Source of the DNA: Butyrivibrio sp. AE3009
GTDB taxonomy: Bacteria > Bacillota > Clostridia > Lachnospirales > Lachnospiraceae
Direction of reading: 5' to 3'
NCBI RefSeq assembly: GCF_000420845.1
Contig: NZ_ATVS01000003.1
Location: 1 to 64,000, forward strand
DNA length: 64,000 bases
This document shows positions 27,849-38,722 of this stretch, one piece after another. Every line of letters starts with the position of its first letter. The first letter of the stretch is position 1. The position numbers and the translations under genes were made by a program. The notes beneath the pieces were generated by a model. That model made no database searches. It saw only the letters and a list, made by a program, of their open reading frames with translations, and was not told the DNA's origin.

Positions 27849-27908
27849 TTCTTCTCCTGAATCCTTATAAATACATACGTCTTTTTATTCTATCACATAA
27901 TTCCTTTA

Positions 27909-27937
27909 TATGCTAACTTAAAAGAATATGGTATTAT
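27909..27937 (+). promoter_or_regulatory. Extended -10 promoter of the DUF1292 gene
   Basis: TGGTATTAT (TG-N-TATTAT, -10 at 27932-27937) lies about 44 bases before the DUF1292 start. The -35 is weak, which is usual for extended -10 promoters. Confidence 0.45.
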
Positions 27938-27980
27938 AAAGCTATCAAATAATCTTAACCCTGTATAGGAGGCGTATTTA

Positions 27981-28343
27981 ATGGAATTTTCCAAGATTGC
28001 AACAGAAATGAACACCAGAATCGAAAACGACGAGCAGATGACCGTAGATGTCGAGCTTGATAATGGAGAAACCGTTACCTGCGCCATCATCATCGTTCTC
28101 ACCGTTAATTCCAAGGATTATATAGTTCTTCTTCCTCTTGATAAGAACGGCCAGAACAATGATGGAAACGTATGGTTCTATGAGTTTATCTACCACGGCG
28201 AAGATGACGAGCCTGAGCTTGGTTATATAGCTGATGATAAGGAGTATGAGGAAGTAGCTGAAGCATTCAACCTCTACCTCGATGACGTAGAGTTCGATGA
28301 GATCATTGAGCTTCCCGAAGAGGGACTTGACGGAGAAGAATGA
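27981..28343 (+). CDS. DUF1292 domain protein
   Basis: A 120-residue acidic cytoplasmic protein of the DUF1292 family, common in Firmicutes and of unknown function. It has the family pattern of a short beta domain (about residues 20-70: VDVELDNGETVTC, DYIVLLPLD, VWFYEFIY), followed by an acidic helical C-terminus with repeated [11 protein letters not shown] and [17 protein letters not shown] lies 8 bases before the ATG. It is the only plus-strand gene in the first 34 kb. Its last 70 bases overlap the 3' end of the helicase gene tail to tail. Confidence 0.85.
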   Translation: MEFSKIATEMNTRIENDEQMTVDVELDNGETVTCAIIIVLTVNSKDYIVLLPLDKNGQNNDGNVWFYEFIYHGEDDEPELGYIADDKEYEEVAEAFNLYLDDVEFDEIIELPEEGLDGEE

Positions 28344-30226
28344 TTCTCTTTTTTCTCCCAGAGATGCCTTATTGGCCTTAAGAATCTTGAGGGAAGCATT
28401 GGATTATCCTCTGTTCCCGCAATATATGACATTATGAGCGCTGATTTTGCCCTGGTCATTCCGACATAGAGCATTCGGCGCTCTTCTTCTATCTGCTGTT
28501 TTGTCTCTGCTCCTCTTGAAGGGATAATACCTTCGTTTAGGTCAGGAAGCCACACCACATCAAATTCAAGTCCCTTTGCGCCATGCATTGTAAGAAGTTT
28601 AACACAGTTCCCGTTATTAATATTTTTCTTTTGCTTTGCACTGTTATTTCTGGAATTCTCAAGTTCCAGTGCAAGGGCCTTTAGAAACTCTTCGCTGTAT
28701 TCATAGCTTTTTGCCTTATCAAGGAGTTTGTCCAGCGCTTCCGAAGATGAAGGATACAGTTTTTCAACACCAATATCACGCCTTATGTATCTCACAGCCA
28801 GTGAAGGTCTCAGATGTGCAACCATATTTATCTGAACAAAAAGTCGCTTGATATCCTTCTGTTTAGCTGTATTCCCCATATAGTAATCAAGAATCTTTTT
28901 CTCACTGATGGTATCACTGTCACATGCATCCCTGGAAATAAACCTCATGGGCTTATTCATGATTTTTAGGAAATCGCTCCTCTTATGCCCGTTGCAGGCA
29001 AAAGAAATATAGGAAAGTACAAGCCCCACCGCCTCATCTTCTATATATGTCTTACATACAGAATCAAGGTTAGTCGCTATTCCATAATCCTTAAGATTCG
29101 CAGCCAGCAGCATTGCTTCCTGATTAGTTCTGTAAATGACGGCAACTCTTGACAGTTCAACTTCTCCGCTACCAAGATATGTCGCAATTGCCTTATATTG
29201 TGCAGCTTTGTCCTTGAACCTTCTTGTTATTACATACCCGTCCCCATTATCCGTTCCTGCGGTAATATCCTTCTTAAACCTGATGCTATTATCATTAATA
29301 AGGAGACATGCATTTTCTATAATCTTTCTGCCACAGCGATAATTCTGTTTGAGAATAATTCTCACCGGACTATATTCCCTGAAGCTTTCCTCAAAGGAAA
29401 GCATGATCCCGGGATCAGACCCTCTAAAGCCATAGATCGACTGGTCATCATCTCCCACAGCAAATACATTACCGCAAAGCTTTGATAAAAGCCTCAATAT
29501 TTTAAATTGAATGGAATTTATATCCTGATACTCATCTACCAGATAAAAAGAGAATCTCTTCTGCCAATAATCCAGGACTTCCCTGTCACTTTGAAGGAGT
29601 TCCAGACATCTGCAGATCATATCGTCAAAATCAATTTTGCCAAATTCCAGAAGTCTCTTATTATACAGATCGAATATATCAGAAAATGCGTCTTTGCAGA
29701 TATTAAGCGCATTGGCGTTTGCAGGGTCAATTCCTGTGTTCTTTACTCTGGAAATATCGGTAATAATGTCCTTTATATCTTCATCTGATATGTTTTTAAT
29801 ATCAATCTTGTTCCGGACAAGAATATCCTTTATGCCGGGTTCTCCCAGAATATCTCTGATTAGCCTGTTTTTAAAGTTCTCATCAGCAATACTGAATTTT
29901 TCTTTGTTGGATTTGTTTTGACGAATTATCTGATAAAAAACAGAATGAAACGTTCCGAAGTTTACTTCAGGATAAGAGCTATCCGTCAGTTTGTAGAATC
30001 TTTGCTGCATTTCAAGGGCAGCAGCCTTTGTGAAGGTAATGACGAGAATCTTGGCAGGGTCTTCTTTTTTTACCTCTATAAGATATTTAAGCCTCTGCAC
30101 AATTACAAAGGTTTTGCCACTCCCGGGGCCCGCGATAACTATCGCAGGTCCCTTGTGATGCATGATAGCATCCATCTGAGCAGCATTACCCATTACGCCA
30201 TTACGTGATGGGTTATTATTTTTCAA
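28274..30226 (-). CDS. UvrD/Rep-family ATP-dependent helicase, short form
   Basis: A superfamily 1A 3'-5' DNA helicase of about 650 residues, shorter than PcrA/UvrD (700-750). Motifs in order: [10 protein letters not shown] (Walker A), [11 protein letters not shown] (Ia), LVDEYQDIN (Walker B), [12 protein letters not shown] (III), QNYRCG (IV), [17 protein letters not shown] (V) and VGMTRAK (VI). After motif VI the protein ends in a Ser-rich tail written on the strand opposite the DUF1292 C-terminus. The start is unsure: TTG at 30226 has AAGGA at good distance, while ATG at 30193 starts just before the Q motif. It overlaps the end of gltX slightly. Confidence 0.88.
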   Translation of the reverse strand: MKNNNPSRNGVMGNAAQMDAIMHHKGPAIVIAGPGSGKTFVIVQRLKYLIEVKKEDPAKILVITFTKAAALEMQQRFYKLTDSSYPEVNFGTFHSVFYQIIRQNKSNKEKFSIADENFKNRLIRDILGEPGIKDILVRNKIDIKNISDEDIKDIITDISRVKNTGIDPANANALNICKDAFSDIFDLYNKRLLEFGKIDFDDMICRCLELLQSDREVLDYWQKRFSFYLVDEYQDINSIQFKILRLLSKLCGNVFAVGDDDQSIYGFRGSDPGIMLSFEESFREYSPVRIILKQNYRCGRKIIENACLLINDNSIRFKKDITAGTDNGDGYVITRRFKDKAAQYKAIATYLGSGEVELSRVAVIYRTNQEAMLLAANLKDYGIATNLDSVCKTYIEDEAVGLVLSYISFACNGHKRSDFLKIMNKPMRFISRDACDSDTISEKKILDYYMGNTAKQKDIKRLFVQINMVAHLRPSLAVRYIRRDIGVEKLYPSSSEALDKLLDKAKSYEYSEEFLKALALELENSRNNSAKQKKNINNGNCVKLLTMHGAKGLEFDVVWLPDLNEGIIPSRGAETKQQIEEERRMLYVGMTRAKSALIMSYIAGTEDNPMLPSRFLRPIRHLWEKKENHSSPSSPSSGSSMISSNSTSSR

Positions 30227-31685
30227 GCAATTCAATTCCTTTTTTGATTCTGTTTATTGTCTCTTCTTTGCCAAGAACCTCCATAGCCTCGGTTGCTCCG
30301 CAGGGAGTCATCTCCTTGCCGGTTACGGCGATTCTTACAGGCCAGAGTACATAGCCGTTCTTATAGCCCTTCTCCTTGATATATCCGGAAAGAAGCTCGT
30401 AAAGTGAATCGTTGGTGTAATCCTCATGGGCCTCAAGTATAGGAAGAACCTCCTTAAGAACCTCAAGGGAAGTCTCCTCGTTCGTCTTCATCTTCTTATG
30501 AGCATAGATAGCTGTGTCATAGGAAGGAAGCTCGTTGAAGAAATCTACCATTCCCTCAATATCAGGGAAAATCTCGATTCTGGTCTTAACCATAGCGGCG
30601 ATCTTCTTAAGATCAAGATTCTTGTTGGTAACAGCCTTCTCAAGGTAAGGCTTAGCAAGCTCGAAGAACTTGTCCTCATCCATTGCCTTAAGATACTCAC
30701 CGTTCATCCACTTAAGCTTGGTAAAATCAAATACCGCAGGGGACTTGCTGATACGATGGTAGTCAAACTTCCTGATAAGATCATCAAGGCTCATGATCTC
30801 GTTATTATCCTCAGGAGACCAGCCAAGAAGAGCTACAAAGTTAACTACTGCCTCTGTCAAAAAGCCCTGCTCGATAAGATCCTCGAAGGATGAATGTCCG
30901 CTTCTCTTAGAGAGCTTGTGGTGATCCTCATCTGTGATAAGAGGACAATGGATGTACTTAGGTACCTCCCAGCCGAATGCCTCATAGAGTCTGTTGTACT
31001 TAGGTGATGAAGAAATATACTCATTACCACGAACAACGTGTGTGATCTCCATAAGATGATCGTCAACTACATTGGCAAAATTGTATGTAGGGAAGCCGTC
31101 AGACTTGATAAGGATCATGTCATCAAGTTCCTTGTTCTCTACTGTAACATCTCCGTATAACTCATCGTGGAAGGTTGTTGTGCCCTCTGTGGGGTTGTTC
31201 TGTCTGATAACAAAAGGCTTGCCCTCTGCAAGGTTCTTCTCAACCTCTTCCTTAGACAGATGGAGACAGTGCTTGTCATAGAAGCTAATCTCCTTCTTGC
31301 CACCGTTACCGTCATCAACCTCCTGAACAAGAGTAGCAAGTCTCTCCTGATCGCAGAAACAGTAATATGCCTCACCCTTATCGATGAGCTTCTTGGCATA
31401 TTCCATGTAGATTCCGGCCTTCTGTCTCTCACTCTGAACATAGGGGCCATAGCCCTTGTCCTTATCGGGACCTTCATCGTGAATAAGACCTGTTTTCTCA
31501 AGAGTTCTGTATATGATCTCAGTAGCACCCTCTACATAACGTTCCTGGTCTGTATCCTCGATTCTAAGAAGGAAGTCACCACCTTCGTGCTTGGCGATAA
31601 GGAACTCATAGAGTGCTGTTCTTAAATTTCCTACGTGCATACGGCCTGTTGGGCTCGGCGCATATCTGGTACGAATCTTAACCAT
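30216..31685 (-). CDS. gltX: Glutamyl-tRNA synthetase
   Basis: A 489-residue class I aminoacyl-tRNA synthetase that charges tRNA-Glu (and, in organisms lacking GlnRS, also tRNA-Gln). The HIGH motif is [17 protein letters not shown] at residue 9, and the KMSKS motif is [10 protein letters not shown] near 257. Length is standard. GGAG lies before the ATG, and a promoter at 31731-31758 sits in the gap after dut. Confidence 0.95.
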   Translation of the reverse strand: MVKIRTRYAPSPTGRMHVGNLRTALYEFLIAKHEGGDFLLRIEDTDQERYVEGATEIIYRTLEKTGLIHDEGPDKDKGYGPYVQSERQKAGIYMEYAKKLIDKGEAYYCFCDQERLATLVQEVDDGNGGKKEISFYDKHCLHLSKEEVEKNLAEGKPFVIRQNNPTEGTTTFHDELYGDVTVENKELDDMILIKSDGFPTYNFANVVDDHLMEITHVVRGNEYISSSPKYNRLYEAFGWEVPKYIHCPLITDEDHHKLSKRSGHSSFEDLIEQGFLTEAVVNFVALLGWSPEDNNEIMSLDDLIRKFDYHRISKSPAVFDFTKLKWMNGEYLKAMDEDKFFELAKPYLEKAVTNKNLDLKKIAAMVKTRIEIFPDIEGMVDFFNELPSYDTAIYAHKKMKTNEETSLEVLKEVLPILEAHEDYTNDSLYELLSGYIKEKGYKNGYVLWPVRIAVTGKEMTPCGATEAMEVLGKEETINRIKKGIELLEK

Positions 31686-31730
31686 AATTACTCCAATCTT
31701 AAATAAAACTATTTATTAAACCGAATTCTT

Positions 31731-31758
31731 ATTCTAGCACAATAGATTATTTTTTCAA
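31731..31758 (-). promoter_or_regulatory. gltX promoter
   Basis: The minus strand has TTGAAA (31753-31758), a 16-base spacer and TAGAAT (31731-31736) preceded by TGC, an extended -10. The leader is about 40 bases, too short for a T-box. Confidence 0.55.
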
Positions 31759-31775
31759 TGTATTTATTAGTATAA

Positions 31776-32213
31776 TTATTTGGTACCTGTAGAGCCGAAG
31801 CCGCCTCGGTCAGCGCCTTCGAGATGCTGGCATTCCTCAAAAATGATCTTGGGCTGATTCTCCATTATTCTGAACTGGCAGATGCGGTCATTGAAGCTAA
31901 TATGTGTATCTCTCATTGCAATTACAGGTACAAACCACTGATCATTGTCGCCGCAATATGAGTGGTCGATAACTCCCATGTGATTAGCCTGAATAATGCC
32001 GAAGTTCTTGAATGTAGAGCTTCTTGGTACAACATGAGCTTCATAGCCTTCCGGAATCTCCATAGCTACTCCCAGAGGAATCAGTTTGAACTCTCCCTGC
32101 TTCAGATCAACGTCTACTGCACTCCTAAGGTCAATCCAGTCTGACTTACCGTCAATATAGGTAAGCTTCTCCAGTTTCTCGTCAAAATATTTGATCTTAA
32201 TACTTTTTTCCAT
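31776..32213 (-). CDS. dut: dUTP diphosphatase
   Basis: A 145-residue trimeric-type dUTPase that hydrolyses dUTP to dUMP, keeping uracil out of DNA and feeding thymidylate synthesis. The five family motifs are visible in order: [32 protein letters not shown] (catalytic Asp), RICQFRI and RGGFGSTG. Motif 2 has Ser in place of the common Gly (PRSS), and a slightly longer loop follows motif 3. It lies 14 bases after copA. Confidence 0.9.
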   Translation of the reverse strand: MEKSIKIKYFDEKLEKLTYIDGKSDWIDLRSAVDVDLKQGEFKLIPLGVAMEIPEGYEAHVVPRSSTFKNFGIIQANHMGVIDHSYCGDNDQWFVPVIAMRDTHISFNDRICQFRIMENQPKIIFEECQHLEGADRGGFGSTGTK

Positions 32214-32226
32214 ACCTTAATTCCCC

Positions 32227-32436
32227 TTACTGAATTCCTAGTACTTTATAATCTTTATCCTCCACAGCCTTGGTAAGAACTGTGTTATCAACATCTCCTG
32301 AAAGTGTAACAACCGCTGTACCTTTCTCATGGCTTACTACAGCTTCAGACACTCCCTCAAGAGCTTCAAGAGCCTTTTTAACGTTGGCCTCACAGTGTCC
32401 GCACATCATTCCTTCAATAGTGATTGTTTTAGTCAT
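32227..32436 (-). CDS. Possible internally initiated CopZ-like chaperone
   Basis: Inside copA, in frame, an ATG at 32436 is preceded on the minus strand by GAAAGGA about 11 bases away. From there the frame encodes exactly one free-standing HMA domain of 69 residues, with the Cu-binding GMMCGHC and no linker remnant. This is the size of CopZ. E. coli makes a free chaperone from copA by frameshifting, so two products from one gene has precedent. Here internal initiation would be the route. This is inference; the fused form may be the only product. Confidence 0.4.
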   Translation of the reverse strand: MTKTITIEGMMCGHCEANVKKALEALEGVSEAVVSHEKGTAVVTLSGDVDNTVLTKAVEDKDYKVLGIQ

Positions 32437-34794
32437 AGCAATATTTTTCCTTTCGTTAATTGTGATATCCGCTACCGGATCCTTGATTGCTTTATCCTTT
32501 GAATTGTCATGTATATCAAAAAGATTAAGTCTCAGGGCATTGGTTACTACAAAAAAGCTTGATAAACTCATCGCCGCTGCAGCGAACATTGGGCTCAGTG
32601 CCCAACCGAACAGGCTTATATAAGCTCCTGCCGCAAGTGGAATACCAATGACATTGTAAAAGAATGCCCAGAACAGATTCTCATGTATGTTCTTGAGAGT
32701 CTTTCTGGAAAGCCTTATTGCAGAAGCGACATCCATCAGGCTGTTCCTGACGAGCACGATATCTGCAGCATCAATGGCAACATCAGTTCCTGCTCCTATG
32801 GCAATTCCGGTATCTGCTCTTGTAAGAGCTGGGGCATCGTTGATTCCGTCTCCTACCATTGCTACTTTGCCATATTCCTGAAGAGATCTGATAACACTCT
32901 CTTTCTGCCCCGGAAGAATACCTGCAACAATATCATCTACACCTGCCTGTTCTCCGATTGCTCTTGCCGTTCCTTCGTTATCGCCGGTGAGCATTATCAC
33001 ACGTATTCCAAGACCCTTAAGCTCCTTAATGGCAGCAGCCGAATCTTCTTTAATTGTATCGGATACAGCTATTATTCCAAGAAGCCTCTTGTCTATTGCA
33101 TAGAATACAGGAGTCTTGCCTGTGGAAGCAAGTCCTTCAGCCTTTTCTTTGAGTTCAGAATGAACATAAGCATGCTTTTCAATAAACTCAAGATTGCCTC
33201 CGTAAATCTTGTGGCCATTATAAACAGCTGTAAGTCCATTACCCGGAAGAGCCTCAAAATCAGTTATTTCCATAAGCTCATCTTCGTCATCCTCAAAGGG
33301 ATGAAGTTCCTTGATATAGGAATTGATTGCCTTGGCAATAGGGTGTTCGCTTCTTGATTCAAGGATTCCGGCTATTTTGACAAGCTCATCCTCAAGATTG
33401 TTCAAAAGAGAATAACCACTGCTTGTCAGTGCTTCGGCAGGGAAAATATCTGTAACAATAGGCTCACCCTTAGTAATGGTTCCGGTCTTATCTATTGCGA
33501 CTATCTTGGTCTTACCTGCATTTTCAAGTGCTGTAGCGGTCTTGAACATTATTCCGTTTCGGGCACCTTTACCATTTCCAACCATAATTGCAACGGGAGT
33601 TGCAAGTCCAAGTGCGCAAGGGCAGCTGATAACCAGAACCGCAATGGCTCTTGAGAGGGCAAAACCGAACTCTTTTCCCACCAGCAGCCAGATAAACAAT
33701 GTAAAAAGCGCAACTATTATAACCGCAGGGACAAATACTGCAGAAACCTTATCCGCAACCTTTGCAATTGGAGCCTTAGTGGCCGCCGCATCACTGACCA
33801 TCTGAATTATCTGTGAAAGAGTCGTATCCTTGCCAACTCTGGTGGCTCTACACTTGATATAGCCTGATTGATTGATGGTAGCGGCGGACACTTCATCGCC
33901 GAGAGCCTTGTCCACGGGAATGCTCTCACCGGTCAGGGCAGATTCATTGATCGCACTGTTACCCTCGATTACCCATCCATCAACCGGAACAGATTCTCCG
34001 GGTTTAACAACAAATATATCGCCCTGTTTAACCTCAGTTATTGGAACTTCCTTCTCTTCTCCTTCGCTGTCAACGATAGTCGCTGTCTGAGGTGCCAGCT
34101 TCATAAGACTCTTTATGGCGTCTGTTGTCCTTCCTTTACTGATCGCTTCCAGCATTTTGCCCACAGTGATCAGTGTCAGGATCATAGCTGCGCCTTCAAA
34201 ATAGAACTCATTCATAAGTTCCATTGCTCCGCTCATATCGCCCTTTAACTGATATCCGGCCATTTTGATAAGAGCTGCGGTACTGTAAATAAAGGATGCT
34301 CCGCTACCAAGGGCTACCAGCGTATCCATATTTGGAGCTGCATGAATAGCGCCTTTAAAGCCGCTTATAAAGAACTTTCTGTTGATGAACATAACTATGA
34401 GGGCAAGAATCATTTGTATGATACCCATAGCCACATGATTTCCGTCCAAAAATGAAGGAAGCGGCAGTCCCAGCATCATATGCCCCATTGAAAAGTACAT
34501 TAGAACCAGTAGAAATCCAACAGACAGAATGAGACGTCTTTTCAATACCGGAGTTTCCTTGTCTGCGAGAATATCTTCCTCGTCTGTAATACTACCTGCA
34601 AAAACAGATGCGCCGTAACCTGAATCTTCCACAGCCTTGATGATATCCTCTTTTTTGGCATTTCCTTCAACTCCCATGGAATTGGTAAGGAGACTTACAC
34701 TGCAGGTTGTCACTCCGGGAACGGCGCTTACGGCCTTCTCTACCCTTGCCTGACATGCTGCACAACTCATCCCGGTGATACTATATTTTTCCAT
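32227..34794 (-). CDS. copA: Copper-exporting P1B-type ATPase with N- and C-terminal metal-binding domains
   Basis: An 855-residue Cu(I) export ATPase of the cytoplasmic membrane. An N-terminal HMA domain has GMSCAAC. Eight membrane helices include the copper-site SCPCALG. The catalytic motifs are the TGES actuator loop, DKTGTITKG (phosphorylated Asp), a nucleotide domain with EHPIA, and GDGINDAPAL. Unusually, a second HMA domain (GMMCGHC, residues 787-855) is fused at the C-terminus after a polar linker. In related bacteria this is normally a separate CopZ chaperone. The start is the ATG 7 bases after GAGGT. A promoter lies at 34846-34874. Confidence 0.93.
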   Translation of the reverse strand: MEKYSITGMSCAACQARVEKAVSAVPGVTTCSVSLLTNSMGVEGNAKKEDIIKAVEDSGYGASVFAGSITDEEDILADKETPVLKRRLILSVGFLLVLMYFSMGHMMLGLPLPSFLDGNHVAMGIIQMILALIVMFINRKFFISGFKGAIHAAPNMDTLVALGSGASFIYSTAALIKMAGYQLKGDMSGAMELMNEFYFEGAAMILTLITVGKMLEAISKGRTTDAIKSLMKLAPQTATIVDSEGEEKEVPITEVKQGDIFVVKPGESVPVDGWVIEGNSAINESALTGESIPVDKALGDEVSAATINQSGYIKCRATRVGKDTTLSQIIQMVSDAAATKAPIAKVADKVSAVFVPAVIIVALFTLFIWLLVGKEFGFALSRAIAVLVISCPCALGLATPVAIMVGNGKGARNGIMFKTATALENAGKTKIVAIDKTGTITKGEPIVTDIFPAEALTSSGYSLLNNLEDELVKIAGILESRSEHPIAKAINSYIKELHPFEDDEDELMEITDFEALPGNGLTAVYNGHKIYGGNLEFIEKHAYVHSELKEKAEGLASTGKTPVFYAIDKRLLGIIAVSDTIKEDSAAAIKELKGLGIRVIMLTGDNEGTARAIGEQAGVDDIVAGILPGQKESVIRSLQEYGKVAMVGDGINDAPALTRADTGIAIGAGTDVAIDAADIVLVRNSLMDVASAIRLSRKTLKNIHENLFWAFFYNVIGIPLAAGAYISLFGWALSPMFAAAAMSLSSFFVVTNALRLNLFDIHDNSKDKAIKDPVADITINERKNIAMTKTITIEGMMCGHCEANVKKALEALEGVSEAVVSHEKGTAVVTLSGDVDNTVLTKAVEDKDYKVLGIQ

Positions 34795-34845
34795 TAAGAT
34801 TACCTCTATCATTTATTACACAAATAAATCGTATGCAACTTAAAT

Positions 34846-34874
34846 ATAATAATCCATCGTTAATTATTTTACAA
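34846..34874 (-). promoter_or_regulatory. copA promoter
   Basis: The minus strand has TTGTAA (34869-34874), a 17-base spacer and TATTAT (34846-34851), about 50 bases before copA. I see no CopY box or clear CsoR-type operator. Confidence 0.5.
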
Positions 34875-34950
34875 TACCAAATTAAAAAGAATTACTGTAG
34901 AATTAGAAAGAAGCCCTTTTTCTTATAATTATAACCTATGAGGTATACAA

Positions 34951-37425
34951 ATGACTAAATTATTATTACATGACAACTGGAAATTCAGACGAACCGATGA
35001 GAGCAAATTCTATGATGCTACTGTTCCGGGCTCTGTTTTTCAGAATCTGATTGACAATGGACTCATGGAGGATCCTTATTATCGTGATAATGAGGATAAG
35101 GCCCGTGAGCTTATGAAGTATGATTACGAATACGTAACTGACTTTACTTCTGACATCTATGGAAGTTCAGAGAATTTTTCTCAGATTTTCCTTAGATTCG
35201 TGATGATTGATACCGTAGCAGATATCTATCTCAATGACGCCCTTCTCGGAAACGTCATGAACATGCACAGAACCTATGAGTTTCCTGTAAAGGAACTCTT
35301 AAAAGAAAAAAATACTCTCAAAGTAGTTTTCCATTCTCCCGTGAATTATATTAAAGAGCAGTTCAAAAAGGATCCCCTGCTTGGAACCGAGGACTGCACC
35401 AGAGGCTTTCCACATCTTCGAAAAGCACACTATATGTTTGGTTGGGACTGGGGTCCAAGGCTTGCTGACTGCGGCCTTCAGAGGGGTGTTTATCTTGACT
35501 GCGTGGAAAAAGCAAGACTATCCGACGTTTACATAAGACAATACCACTCAGCAGTGGATAACCCGCTTAATAATATCGTAACTCTGAAATTATCTGCCTG
35601 TGAAGAGATTTTCACCGGCAATACCGAAGAAAAAAGCACAATAAAATATACCGTCACAGCTCCTGATGGCACAATTCTTGTAAAGGACATTCCTTTGAGT
35701 GAATCTTATGACATTACATCTCCGCTTCTGTGGTGGCCCAACGGATATGGCGAGCAGCCCCTTTACACTGTGGAGGTTACCCTGTCTGATGATTCCACCG
35801 GAAAAGTGCTTGATTCAGTAACTAAGCGCATTGGTCTTCGTACAATGGAGATATCTACAGATAAGGATCAATACGGCAGTGAATTTGCCCACAAGGTAAA
35901 TGGCGTCAAGATCTTTGCCATGGGAGCTGACTATATTCCTCAGGACAACATTTTATCCAGAGTCAACAAGGAGCGAACAAGAACTCTTCTTAAGCACTGC
36001 GCAGATTCACATTTTAACTGTATAAGAGTCTGGGGAGGCGGCTATTATCCCGAGGATGATTTCTTTGATATATGTGATGAGCTGGGCCTTGTGGTATGGC
36101 AGGACCTTATGTTTGCCTGCGCAGTATACAGACTTACTGAAGAATTTGAAAACAATATCACCGAAGAAATAATTCAGAACGTTAAAAGGATCCGAAATCA
36201 CGCATCCTTAGGTCTATGGTGCGGCAATAACGAGATGGAGCTCTTTGTTGGACAGGAACACTGGGGAGCTAAAAATACGCTTAAATCCGATTATGTGAAG
36301 ATGTATGAGTATCTTTTCCCGAAACTCTTGAAGGACCTTGATCCTGAGACCTTCTATTGGTGTGCATCTCCTTCTTCAGGCGGCGGCTTTGATGACCCCA
36401 ATGATGAAAATCGTGGTGATGCCCATTACTGGGAGGTATGGCACGGCAATCAGCCTTTTACAGCCTACAGGCAGTTCCATTTCCGTTATCTTTCAGAATT
36501 TGGATTCCAGTCCTTCCCTTCACTTAAGACCATTGAGACTTTTACAAAGCCCAAGGACAGGAACATTTTCTCATATGTAATGGAGAAGCATCAGCGTAAC
36601 AATGCGGCTAACGGCAAAATAATGAACTACATGAGTCAGACCTATCTCTATCCCGAAAGTATTGGCGATGTAGTATATTATTCGCAGCTCCTTCAGGCAG
36701 AAGCCATCAAATACGGCGTTGAGCACTTCAGAAGAAACAGGGGACGCTGCATGGGTACTGTCTATTGGCAGCTGAATGATTGCTGGCCTGTGGCTTCCTG
36801 GGCCTCCATTGACTACTATGGCAGATGGAAGGCGCTTCAGTACTACGCAAAGAGATTTTTTGCCCCTCTTCTTATTTCCTGTGAGGAAAGAGGCTTCCTT
36901 GATCAGTGCGTAAGCGTTAACGATGAGATAGATGAGCTTGTTAAGTCGATTAAACTCTACGTAAGTAATGAGACAATGGAGGATCGTGACGTTATAGCTA
37001 TCTGGCAGCTTAGGGACAATACTTCCAAGATTATCCGAAATGAAAGCGCACTCCTTACAGTTGAGGCTCTGAAGTCAGAATTTGTCTGTGAGAAAAACTT
37101 CGAAGACATCGATATTCACAAGAATTATGTAAGCTATGCACTTATGGATAACGATACAGAGGAAATCCTTTCTGAGGGAACCGTCCTCTTCTGTCCTCCT
37201 AAACACTTTGAATTTGTTGACCCGGAGCTTACCTTTGAAGTAAACGGTGATGAGATAACTGTTAATTCGGCATCCTATGCTAAGAGCGTCGAGATCATGA
37301 ATGACAATGATGACCTGCTACTCTCCGATAACTATTTTGACCTTAACGGCGAATCCAAAACCGTTAAGATCCTTGGAGGCAAGGCTGAAAACATCAAAGT
37401 TCGCAGCGTTTATCGCAAATTTTGA
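34951..37425 (+). CDS. Beta-mannosidase (GH2)
   Basis: An 824-residue intracellular exo-glycosidase removing beta-linked mannose from manno-oligosaccharides. It has the GH2 layout: a sugar-binding domain (residues 1-180), an immunoglobulin-like domain (to about 290) and a TIM-barrel. The acid/base Glu is in WCGNNEMELF (near residue 430) and the nucleophile in SEFGFQSFPS (near 515). FGWDWGPRL and the sequence as a whole match beta-mannosidase rather than beta-galactosidase. There is no signal peptide. GAGGT lies 6 bases before the ATG, and a terminator follows at 37480-37508. It sits next to a secreted esterase, consistent with plant polysaccharide use. Confidence 0.92.
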   Translation: MTKLLLHDNWKFRRTDESKFYDATVPGSVFQNLIDNGLMEDPYYRDNEDKARELMKYDYEYVTDFTSDIYGSSENFSQIFLRFVMIDTVADIYLNDALLGNVMNMHRTYEFPVKELLKEKNTLKVVFHSPVNYIKEQFKKDPLLGTEDCTRGFPHLRKAHYMFGWDWGPRLADCGLQRGVYLDCVEKARLSDVYIRQYHSAVDNPLNNIVTLKLSACEEIFTGNTEEKSTIKYTVTAPDGTILVKDIPLSESYDITSPLLWWPNGYGEQPLYTVEVTLSDDSTGKVLDSVTKRIGLRTMEISTDKDQYGSEFAHKVNGVKIFAMGADYIPQDNILSRVNKERTRTLLKHCADSHFNCIRVWGGGYYPEDDFFDICDELGLVVWQDLMFACAVYRLTEEFENNITEEIIQNVKRIRNHASLGLWCGNNEMELFVGQEHWGAKNTLKSDYVKMYEYLFPKLLKDLDPETFYWCASPSSGGGFDDPNDENRGDAHYWEVWHGNQPFTAYRQFHFRYLSEFGFQSFPSLKTIETFTKPKDRNIFSYVMEKHQRNNAANGKIMNYMSQTYLYPESIGDVVYYSQLLQAEAIKYGVEHFRRNRGRCMGTVYWQLNDCWPVASWASIDYYGRWKALQYYAKRFFAPLLISCEERGFLDQCVSVNDEIDELVKSIKLYVSNETMEDRDVIAIWQLRDNTSKIIRNESALLTVEALKSEFVCEKNFEDIDIHKNYVSYALMDNDTEEILSEGTVLFCPPKHFEFVDPELTFEVNGDEITVNSASYAKSVEIMNDNDDLLLSDNYFDLNGESKTVKILGGKAENIKVRSVYRKF

Positions 37426-37479
37426 CTGATTTTGGATAATATGTGATAAGCACAATACAAGTCATAATACTATTATGTT

Positions 37480-37512
37480 AAAAGGGTAAGATGAATTCTT
37501 ACCCTTTTATTT
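37480..37512 (+). terminator. Terminator after beta-mannosidase
   Basis: AAAAGGGTAAG (37480-37490) pairs with CTTACCCTTTT (37498-37508) over 11 bp with a 7-base loop, followed by ATTTTT. Confidence 0.85.
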
Positions 37513-37523
37513 TTGGGAAATAA

Positions 37524-38672
<1,149 letters not shown>

Positions 38673-38678
38673 GCAAAG

Positions 38679-38720
38679 AACAGCTTGCAGCCATAATTTA
38701 GACTGCAAGCTGTTTTTTTG
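38679..38720 (+). terminator. Terminator between esterase and histidine kinase genes
   Basis: AACAGCTTGCAG (38679-38690) pairs with CTGCAAGCTGTT (38703-38714), a perfect 12-bp stem followed by TTTTT. The two genes converge here, and the stem may also stop the kinase transcript. Confidence 0.88.
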
Positions 38721-38722
38721 GA

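Noticed and set aside
31686-31775. T-box or other riboswitch before gltX
   Set aside because: The gap is 90 bases, contains an ordinary promoter, and no T-box consensus or terminator pair is present.
34795-34950. CopY or CsoR operator in the copA/mannosidase gap
   Set aside because: No TACANNTGTA-type box or GC-rich inverted repeat is visible; only promoter-like hexamers.
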